DNA of 64,000 nt from Micromonospora purpureochromogenes (GTDB lineage: Bacteria > Actinomycetota > Actinomycetes > Mycobacteriales > Micromonosporaceae). The notes under the pieces were generated by a model, which worked only from the letters and a program-made list of their open reading frames with translations, was not told where the DNA came from and did no database searches. A program made the position numbers and the translations under genes. The DNA lies in NCBI RefSeq assembly GCF_900091515.1, contig NZ_LT607410.1, positions 2,666,001-2,730,000 of the forward strand. Reading direction: 5' to 3'. Position 1 is the stretch's first letter, and every line of letters starts with the position of its first letter. Positions 26,263 to 32,763 of this stretch are shown piece after piece.

Positions 26263-26409
26263 ATGGCCGTCTTTGCAGGGTCGTTCCACCTGCCTCCATC
26301 AGCCTCGATCAAGGGATCACCACTTCCGTGCGCGAACACGACCTCCCGGCGCCACAGCGCCGTGGCCGCGGCAAGAGCCGCTTCGACGACGACGAACCAC
26401 ACTTCCTGA
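26263..26409 (+). CDS. Possible 48-codon leader ORF overlapping the RIO kinase start
   Basis: An ideal Shine-Dalgarno sequence AAGGAGG (26250-26256) lies six bases before ATG 26263. That ATG opens a 48-codon frame which runs over the kinase GTG start (26328) in another frame and stops at 26407-26409. Third-position GC is not strongly biased in its first 20 codons, which argues against an ordinary gene. It may be a leader ORF that brings ribosomes to the kinase start, or a chance frame. The rest of 26142-26327 shows no gene. Confidence 0.25.
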   Translation: MAVFAGSFHLPPSASIKGSPLPCANTTSRRHSAVAAARAASTTTNHTS

Positions 26410-27257
26410 AGCAGGGCCGGCACGTCGAGCCGGCCCTCGTCGAGCCCGACGACGAGCCCGAGCCCGAGGACCGCTGGTCCTCCTGGGACGAGGCCGTCCA
26501 CGGTCCCGAACCTCACCCCGAGTGGCTGGTCACCGAACTGGCCGCCCGGGACACCGAGCTCGGTGTGCTCAAGACCGGCAAGGAGGCGGACGTCCACCTC
26601 GTCCGCCGCGCGGTGCCGGACACCGACCGGTCCTGCCTGCTGGCGGTCAAGCGCTACCGGGACGCCCAGCACCGGCTCTTCCACCGCGATGCCGGCTACC
26701 TGGAGGGGCGTCGGGTGCGGCGGTCCCGGGAGAACCGGGCGATGGCCGGGCGTACCGCGTTCGGCCGGCAGATGATCGCCGGGCAGTGGGCCGCGGCCGA
26801 GTTCGCCGCCCTCAGCCGGCTCTGGGAGATCGGCGCGGAGTCCGGGCGGATCGCCGTGCCCTACCCGGTCCAGTTGATCGGCACCGAGCTGATGCTGGAG
26901 TTCGTCGGCGACGCCGACGAGGGTGCGGCGGCACCCCGGCTGGCCCAGTTGCGCCCCGAGGCGGGCGAGCTGCGCTCGCTGTGGGAGCAGATGGTGGACG
27001 CGCTGGTCGTGCTGGCCCGCGCCGGGTACGCCCACGGCGACCTGTCGCCGTACAACCTGCTGGTGCACCGGGGGCGGCTCGTCATCATCGACCTGCCGCA
27101 GGTGGTCGACGTGGTGGCCAACCCGCAGGGGCCGGAGTTCCTGGCCCGGGACGTGAAGGTGGTGGGCGCCTGGTTCGCCGCGCGGGGGATCCCGGCGGCC
27201 GAGGTCGACCCGGCCGAGCTGACCGGCCTGCTGCTACGCGAGGCGGGGATCCGCTGA
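26328..27257 (+). CDS. RIO-type serine protein kinase
   Basis: A 309-residue atypical protein kinase of the RIO family. Key elements are present: the nucleotide-binding lysine in LLAVKRYRDAQHRLF near residue 105, the catalytic loop AHGDLSPYNLLV near residue 238 (HxDxxxxN), and the metal-binding Asp in LVIIDLPQVVDVVANPQG, where RIO kinases have IDxxQ. The first 60 residues are charged and probably disordered. GTG 26328 (VREHDLPAPQ) is chosen; AAGGGA lies 11 bases upstream. Bacterial RIO kinases are largely uncharacterised; a role near the ribosome is suggested only by the archaeal and eukaryotic relatives. Confidence 0.87.
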   Translation: MREHDLPAPQRRGRGKSRFDDDEPHFLKQGRHVEPALVEPDDEPEPEDRWSSWDEAVHGPEPHPEWLVTELAARDTELGVLKTGKEADVHLVRRAVPDTDRSCLLAVKRYRDAQHRLFHRDAGYLEGRRVRRSRENRAMAGRTAFGRQMIAGQWAAAEFAALSRLWEIGAESGRIAVPYPVQLIGTELMLEFVGDADEGAAAPRLAQLRPEAGELRSLWEQMVDALVVLARAGYAHGDLSPYNLLVHRGRLVIIDLPQVVDVVANPQGPEFLARDVKVVGAWFAARGIPAAEVDPAELTGLLLREAGIR

Positions 27258-27260
27258 TCC

Positions 27261-27302
27261 GGGTACGCCCCGGACGGTCCGGTGACCGTCCGGGGCGTAC
27301 CC
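27261..27302. terminator. Bidirectional hairpin terminator, 19-bp stem
   Basis: GGGTACGCCCCGGACGGTC at 27261-27279 pairs perfectly with GACCGTCCGGGGCGTACCC at 27284-27302 (loop CGGT), between the convergent RIO kinase and DUF2630 genes. Confidence 0.85.
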
Positions 27303-27339
27303 GCCTCGTCCGCCGGGCGTCGCCGCCCGGCGCGGCGCG

Positions 27340-27588
27340 CTACTGGAGGTAGCGCTCGACCTCCGGGATCGGCCGCTCGCCCTGGGCTTCCGGGTCGCCG
27401 TGCGCGCTCCGGGCCGCCCGGCGGCGGCGCAGCAGGTCCCAGCACTGGTCCAGGGACTCCTCCAACGCGCGCAGCCGCTCGCGCGCCTCGTCGTCGGTGC
27501 CGGACTCGTTGGCCTGCGCCGCGGAGCGCAGCCGGTGCTCCTCGTCGACGAGTTCCGAGATCCGGTTCAGGATGGTGGTGTCGTCCAT
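27340..27588 (-). CDS. DUF2630 family small protein
   Basis: An 82-residue, highly charged helical protein. It begins MDDTTILNRISELVDEEHRL, with heptad-like Leu/Ile spacing, and continues with EEARERLRALEESLDQCWDLL-type helices (here DDEARERLRALEESLDQCWD). The last 20 residues (EAQGERPIPEVERYLQ) carry the conserved family ending. DUF2630 proteins are common in actinobacteria and of unknown function; the composition suggests a coiled coil. The ATG is at 27588. The gene stands alone, divergent from the acetyltransferase. Confidence 0.85.
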   Translation of the reverse strand: MDDTTILNRISELVDEEHRLRSAAQANESGTDDEARERLRALEESLDQCWDLLRRRRAARSAHGDPEAQGERPIPEVERYLQ

Positions 27589-27672
27589 GCCCCTGAGCCT
27601 GGCACAGGGCGCCCCGGCGCGCCCGGATTCGCACCCCCCGGACGGCGCCGCGTCGGGGTAGGTTCGGCCACC

Positions 27673-28593
27673 ATGGCCCCTGTCGTACGCCCGCTGCGAC
27701 CCGCCGACGTGCCGGCGGTCGCCGAGGTGCTGGCCGCCGCCGCGCCGTACCAGATGATCACCGAGGAGTGGCTGGGCTGGCGCCTCACCGGCGCGCCGGC
27801 CGCCGAGCGGTTCGGCGTGCTGGTCGCCGAGAGCGCCGGGAGAGTGATCGGCGAGGCGCGGACCGGGCTGCTGCACGAGAGCGCGGATCCAGGGCTGGGC
27901 TTCGTCAACCTCTCGGTGCACCCGCGGTGGCGCGGCGGGGGTGCGGGCAGGGCCCTGCTCGTCGCCGCCGAGCGGCGGCTCGCCGGGCTGGGGGCGTTGG
28001 CCGCGTACGCGAAGGTGGCCGACGACCCGGCCAGCACCGGCTTCGCCGAGCGGCGCGGCTACCGGCGCGGACGGCGGGCCGAGTTCCTGCTGCTGGACCT
28101 GGCCGAGGCGGAGCTGCCCCCGGCCCCGGCGCTGCCGGCCGGGGTGCGGCTGCTCGCCGCGGCCGAGTTGCCCGACCCGCACCCGCTCTACCTGGCCGAT
28201 CTCGACGCCTCCCGGGACGAGCCGGGCGAGGTGACGATGGACGAGATCAGCTACGCCGACTGGCGGACCGCCTACTGGGAGCGCCCCGACCTGGACCGGG
28301 ACCTGACCACGGTGGCCGTCCGGGACGGGGAGGTGCTCGCGTTCGGCTTCGCGCTGACCGACGGCCGGACCCGCTACCGGTCGGGGATGACCGGCACCCG
28401 GCGCGGGCACCGGGGCCGGGGGCTGGCCCGCGCGGTCAAGCACCGCTCGCTGAGCCGGGCCCGGGCGGCCGGGCTCCGGCACGCGTACACCAGCAACGAC
28501 GCCGGTAACGTGCCGATGCTTACGCTGAACCGCGGATTAGGTTACCGGTCGGTCGCCGCGGAGTGGCGCTACCTGCGCGATCTGTCGGCCTAG
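27673..28593 (+). CDS. Tandem GNAT-domain N-acetyltransferase
   Basis: A 306-residue protein with two GNAT folds. The N-terminal domain has its acetyl-CoA loop at about residue 93 (VHPRWRGGGAGRALL, R-x-x-G-x-G/A type). The C-terminal domain has TGTRRGHRGRGLARAVKHRS near residue 240 and ends with the typical NxGY (LNRGLGYRSVAAEWRY). Relatives include mycothiol synthase-like and aminoglycoside-type enzymes, but the acceptor cannot be determined. The ATG at 27673 is close behind the divergent DUF2630 gene (84-base gap). Confidence 0.87.
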   Translation: MAPVVRPLRPADVPAVAEVLAAAAPYQMITEEWLGWRLTGAPAAERFGVLVAESAGRVIGEARTGLLHESADPGLGFVNLSVHPRWRGGGAGRALLVAAERRLAGLGALAAYAKVADDPASTGFAERRGYRRGRRAEFLLLDLAEAELPPAPALPAGVRLLAAAELPDPHPLYLADLDASRDEPGEVTMDEISYADWRTAYWERPDLDRDLTTVAVRDGEVLAFGFALTDGRTRYRSGMTGTRRGHRGRGLARAVKHRSLSRARAAGLRHAYTSNDAGNVPMLTLNRGLGYRSVAAEWRYLRDLSA

Positions 28594-28605
28594 CGTCCGG
28601 ACGCG

Positions 28606-28672
28606 ACTGTGCACAGTGGACGACCTTCGTTGACTGTGAGAATTTCTCCGGACGCAAGATCTGGAAAAGCCT
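28606..28672. promoter_or_regulatory. Palindrome-rich, AT-richer control region before the terpenoid operon
   Basis: Three short palindromes occur within 70 bases: ACTGTGCACAGT (28606-28617, perfect), GAGAATTTCTC and GAAAAGCCTTTTC (odd-length palindromes at about 28638-28648 and 28660-28672). The stretch is clearly lower in GC than its surroundings and is the only gap (179 bases) in front of the P450 gene. It probably holds the promoter and operator of the operon. I do not recognise the regulator. Confidence 0.4.
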
Positions 28673-28772
28673 TTTCATCAGTGACATGCTCACCGCAACC
28701 GTCACGCGCCATCACCATGGCAGCACGCAGCGCAAGGCGGTGCGGCACCGGAGGAGGACCCGCAGGTGAGCC

Positions 28773-30155
28773 ATGACTGAGTCGACGACCCCGGTATCCC
28801 GCGAGCCGCACGTCGCGAGCCTGCGCCGCACGTTGCCCGGGCTGCTCCGCGACCCGCTGGGCACCCTGGTCGGCCTCGCCGACGCGGCGCCCGGGCAGGT
28901 CGTCCGGCTGAACCTGGGCACCATCCGGCCGTACCTGGTCACCGAGCCAGCCCACGTCCAGCACGTGCTGCGCGACAACGCCGCGAACTACACCCGGGCC
29001 GGCGACAGCATGATGTGGAAGTCCGTGCGCAAGCTGGCCGGCGACGGCATCCTGTCCGAGGGTCCGCAGTGGGAGGCGAGCCGCCGGCGGCTCCAGCCGC
29101 ACTTCACCGCCAAGCGGATCGACGCGGCGGTGGACGACCTGAGCCGGGCGATCAGCGAGGCGGTCGACGAACTGGCCGGCCCGGCACGGGCCGGCGCGCC
29201 GGTCGACGCCGCCACCGAGATCTCCCGGATCATCTGCCAAGCGGTCATCCGGGTCTTCTTCGGCGACAAGATCCCCGTCGCCGACGGCGTGCGGGTGGTC
29301 GCCGAGCAGGACACCGTGGCGACCGCGCTGCGGTTCCGGCTGCTCGCCCCGTTCCTGCCCGACGCCGTGCCGATGCCCGGCGACCGGGCGTTCCGTCGGG
29401 CCGTGCGGAACATCGACGACATCCTGCTGCCACTGGTCCGCGCCGAGCGCGCCCGGTCCGACGGCGGCGACGACATCCTCGCCGCGCTGGCCCGGGCCCG
29501 CGACCCCGACGGCCGCAAGCTGGACGAGCAGCGGGTCCGTGACGACCTGGTGTCCATCTTCGCCACCACCACCGAGACCACCTACGTGGTGCTCACCTGG
29601 CTCTTCCCGCTGCTTGAGCAGCTGCCGGACATCGCCGCCCGGCTCTACGAGGAGATCGACCGGGTGGTCGGCCCCGGTGACGTGATCAGCCGCGAGCAGC
29701 TCGGCGAGCTGCACTACACCCGGATGGTGCTCGACGAGCTGGTCCGCGCGTACCCGTCCGGCTGGCTGGTGCCGCGCACCGCGATCGCCGACGACGTCAT
29801 CGGCGGCACCAGAATCTCCGCCGGCGGGACGATCGTCCTCAGCCCGTACGTCACCCAGCGGCTGGCCCGGTACTGGGACCGACCCGAGGTGTTCGACCCG
29901 GAACGCTTCGCCCCCGACGCGCCCCGGCGCGCCCACCGGTACGCCTACTACCCGTTCGGCGGCGGCGCCCACCAGTGCATCGGCCAGTACCTCTTCCAGC
30001 TGGAGGCGCCGCTGATCGTGGCGACCCTGTTCAGCCGGTTCCGGTACCGGCTCTGCGAGCCGGGGATGCCCAACCCGCAGCTCGCCGCGTCGCTGCGCCC
30101 CCGGGAGCGGGTGCCGCTGATGCTCACCCCGCACCGGCAACCGGCCCTGGCCTGA
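28773..30155 (+). CDS. Cytochrome P450 of the terpenoid operon
   Basis: A 460-residue cytosolic P450. The heme-binding loop is FGGGAHQCIGQY with Cys near residue 397. The K-helix ExxR is in LDELVRAYPSGW. The I-helix reads FATTTETTYVVL, so the usual acid-alcohol pair is Glu-Thr within TTTETT. Length and motifs fit a class I bacterial enzyme needing ferredoxin and reductase, not encoded nearby. It is the first gene of a three-gene operon, two bases ahead of the terpene synthase-like gene, so it should oxidise the terpene product. Confidence 0.93.
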   Translation: MTESTTPVSREPHVASLRRTLPGLLRDPLGTLVGLADAAPGQVVRLNLGTIRPYLVTEPAHVQHVLRDNAANYTRAGDSMMWKSVRKLAGDGILSEGPQWEASRRRLQPHFTAKRIDAAVDDLSRAISEAVDELAGPARAGAPVDAATEISRIICQAVIRVFFGDKIPVADGVRVVAEQDTVATALRFRLLAPFLPDAVPMPGDRAFRRAVRNIDDILLPLVRAERARSDGGDDILAALARARDPDGRKLDEQRVRDDLVSIFATTTETTYVVLTWLFPLLEQLPDIAARLYEEIDRVVGPGDVISREQLGELHYTRMVLDELVRAYPSGWLVPRTAIADDVIGGTRISAGGTIVLSPYVTQRLARYWDRPEVFDPERFAPDAPRRAHRYAYYPFGGGAHQCIGQYLFQLEAPLIVATLFSRFRYRLCEPGMPNPQLAASLRPRERVPLMLTPHRQPALA

Positions 30156-30157
30156 CC

Positions 30158-31063
30158 GTGGTGGCGCCGGTCGTACCGACCACCGACGAGCTGCGGGCGG
30201 CCGCCGAGCACGGACGGGTCTGTGCCCTCGCGGCGCAGGGTCAGCGGGACCTGCAACGCTGTCTGGCCGCGCACCCGGACCTCTTCGCCGCCGGGCCCTT
30301 CGACGCGACCCTGACCAGCAGTGTCGCCCTGGCCATCGCGTTCAGCGCGCCCTGGTGCGACGCCGCCGAGCTGCGGCCGACCAACCGGGCGGTGCTGTGG
30401 GGCTTCGCGCTCGACTGGCAGGTGGACCACGAGGCCACCTCCGCCGCCGAACTCGACCAGCTGGTGCGCCGGCAGCTCGCGGTCGCCCACGGCGCGCCCG
30501 TGGTCGGCGACGACCCGCTGGGCCGGTTCCTCGCCGGACTCCGCGCCGAGCTGGCCGCCGCGCCGGCCTTCGCGACGCTGGGCGGGGCCTGGCGGGAGGC
30601 GGTGCGCCGGACGCTGGAGGCGATGCGGCGGGAATGGCACTGGCGTACGGCCGGCCGCGACGGCCTGCTGCCGCTGCCGTCGCTCGCCGACTACCTGGCC
30701 AACGCCGACAACCTGGCCTGCACCGTGGTCAACGTGGGGCACTGGATCTCCACCGGCGGCCCGGACGCACCCGACCGGCTCGATCGGCTGGTCGCCGCCA
30801 GCGACGCGGTGCAACGCGCCCTGCGGTTGGTCAACGACCTGGCCACCTACGAGCGGGACCTGCGCTGGGGCGACCTCAACGCGATCATGCTGGTGGCGGA
30901 CCGGGCCGTGGTCGAGCGGGAGCTGACCGGCCTGGTCGCGCGGGCCACCGAGCTGCTCGACGAGCTGCGCGCCGACTGCCCGCGGGAGGCGGCCCACCTG
31001 ACCCGACAGCTCGGCTACACCAGCGGCTTCTACCGGTCGACCGACTTCTGGGGGGTGGCGTGA
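30158..31063 (+). CDS. Class I terpene synthase-like protein with unusual metal motifs
   Basis: A 301-residue, all-helical protein of terpene-synthase size. The canonical DDxxD is absent; in its place is FALDWQVDHEAT with Asp86 and Asp90. The second metal site is recognisable as RLVNDLATYERD: Asn226, Asp227, Thr230, Asp234, an NDxxSxxxE motif with Ser to Thr and Glu to Asp changes. This pair of divergent motifs in a helical protein, flanked by a P450 and a class II-like cyclase, makes a class I diphosphate-removing terpene synthase the best guess. The start is GTG 30158 or 30161. The stop overlaps the cyclase start (GTGA). Confidence 0.7.
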   Translation: MVAPVVPTTDELRAAAEHGRVCALAAQGQRDLQRCLAAHPDLFAAGPFDATLTSSVALAIAFSAPWCDAAELRPTNRAVLWGFALDWQVDHEATSAAELDQLVRRQLAVAHGAPVVGDDPLGRFLAGLRAELAAAPAFATLGGAWREAVRRTLEAMRREWHWRTAGRDGLLPLPSLADYLANADNLACTVVNVGHWISTGGPDAPDRLDRLVAASDAVQRALRLVNDLATYERDLRWGDLNAIMLVADRAVVERELTGLVARATELLDELRADCPREAAHLTRQLGYTSGFYRSTDFWGVA

Positions 31064-32673
31064 GCACGGAGGCTCTGGCCCGGGACGCTGCACCGCCGGA
31101 GGATCCCGGCCACGCGGTGGCGGCGGGCGAGCTGGTCGCCGGGCTGACCGTCCGTCCGGCGGGCCGCACGTCGGCGTCGCCGTACGAGACCGGTCGGGTG
31201 GTCTCCCTGGCGCCATGGCTGCCGCAGCACGCCGAACGGATCCGCTTCCTGCTCGCCGGGCAGCGCCCGGACGGCGGCTGGGGCGGGCCGGAGGGCTACG
31301 CGCTGGTGCCCACGCTGAGCGCCGTCGAGGGGCTGCTGGCCGCGCTGGAGCGGGACGCCCCCGTCGGCTGGTCCCGCGACGGCGTGCGCAACGCCGTCGG
31401 CCGGGCGCTGCGCCTGCTGTACGACCGGGCGGCCGGCCCGGCGACGTACCCCGTGCCGGACCTGCCGGCCGCGGACCTGATCGTCCCGGCGCTGGTCGAG
31501 CGGATCGCGGACCGGCTGGCCGAGCCGCCGGCGGCGCTCGCCGAGTGGCGCGCGGTCGGCCCGCCGCCGCTGCCGCCCGGCATGGACTCGCAGCGCCTCG
31601 ACCGGGTACGCCTGCTCGCCCGGTCCGGCCGCCCGATGCCGCCGAAGCTGCTGCACGCGTTGGAGGTCCTCGGCCCGGCGGCGCGGCGGCTGCCCACCGT
31701 GACCCCCACCGGGTCGGGCGCGGTCGGCGCCTCCCCGGCCGCCACCGCCGCCTGGCTCGGCGGCCCGGACGGGAGCCCACCGGCGAGCGTGGACTACCTG
31801 CGCCAGGCGATCGCCGACCACGGGGGGCCGGTGCCCTGCGCCACCCCGATCACCGTCTTCGAACGCTCCTGGGTGCTCGCCACGCTGGCCCGGGTCGGCG
31901 TACCCCGGTCGGTGCCGGCCGGGATCCTCGCCGAGCTGCGGGCCGCGCTGGGCCCGGACGGCGCCGCCACCGGGCCGGGCCTGCCCACCGACGCCGACAC
32001 CACCGCGGTCACCCTGTACGCGCTGGCGCGGCTGGGCCAGCCGGCCGACCCGGGGTGCCTGGCCGGGTACGACACCGGGGAGCACTTCTGCACCTGGCAG
32101 GGGGAGAACGGCGCGTCGGTGACCACCAACGCGCACGTGCTGGAGGCGCTGGGCCGGCAACTCGGCGACGGTGGCCGCCGGGCGGCGGCGGTGGTGCACC
32201 GGCTCACCGGCTGGCTGCTCGACCGGCAGGAGGCCGACGGCCGGTGGTCCGACCGCTGGCACGCCTCGCCCTACTACGCCACCTGCTGTGCGGTGCTCGC
32301 CCTGCGCGACCACGGCGGTCCGTCGGCTCGGCCGGCGGTGGAGCGGGCGGTCGGCTGGGTGCTCGACAGCCAGCAGCCCGACGGCTCCTGGGGGCGGTGG
32401 GCCGGCACGGCGGAGGAGACCGCGTACGGCCTGCTCGTGCTCCTGGCGGGGCGGCCCTCGCCCTCCCTCGACGCGGCCGTGGCGGCAGCGGCCGGTCGAC
32501 TGTCCGTGCTGGACGGTGAGCGCGACTCCCCTCCACTGTGGCACGACAAGGACCTGTACCATCCTGGACAGATCGTACGGGCGGCCGTGATCGCCGCGCG
32601 CAAGGCGGCTGGCGACCGGCTGCGCGGCGGCGCCCATACCCCGACAGACGCCTGGTCTGCACTGCTTGAGTGA
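31060..32673 (+). CDS. Class II terpene cyclase with DxDTT motif
   Basis: A 537-residue alpha/alpha-barrel protein of the squalene-hopene/class II diterpene cyclase superfamily, without a transit peptide or membrane segment. Repeat motifs are QRPDGGWGGPEGYALVPT (near 68), QEADGRWSDRW and QQPDGSWGRW in the C-terminal half. The protonation motif is LPTDADTTAVTL: Asp311, Asp313, Thr314, Thr315, a DxDTT instead of the DxDD of diterpene cyclases. I recall DxDTT from bacterial drimenyl diphosphate synthases, so farnesyl diphosphate is a possible substrate; geranylgeranyl diphosphate is the other. No prenyl-diphosphate synthase gene is nearby. Confidence 0.85.
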   Translation: MSTEALARDAAPPEDPGHAVAAGELVAGLTVRPAGRTSASPYETGRVVSLAPWLPQHAERIRFLLAGQRPDGGWGGPEGYALVPTLSAVEGLLAALERDAPVGWSRDGVRNAVGRALRLLYDRAAGPATYPVPDLPAADLIVPALVERIADRLAEPPAALAEWRAVGPPPLPPGMDSQRLDRVRLLARSGRPMPPKLLHALEVLGPAARRLPTVTPTGSGAVGASPAATAAWLGGPDGSPPASVDYLRQAIADHGGPVPCATPITVFERSWVLATLARVGVPRSVPAGILAELRAALGPDGAATGPGLPTDADTTAVTLYALARLGQPADPGCLAGYDTGEHFCTWQGENGASVTTNAHVLEALGRQLGDGGRRAAAVVHRLTGWLLDRQEADGRWSDRWHASPYYATCCAVLALRDHGGPSARPAVERAVGWVLDSQQPDGSWGRWAGTAEETAYGLLVLLAGRPSPSLDAAVAAAAGRLSVLDGERDSPPLWHDKDLYHPGQIVRAAVIAARKAAGDRLRGGAHTPTDAWSALLE

Positions 32674-32763
32674 ACTTCCGGACACTGCTAGCGTGCGCCG
32701 GGGCCGGCGTCGCGCTTTCGGCCAATCCGAAACGTGAATCAGGACCGGCGAGGGACGGGTGTG

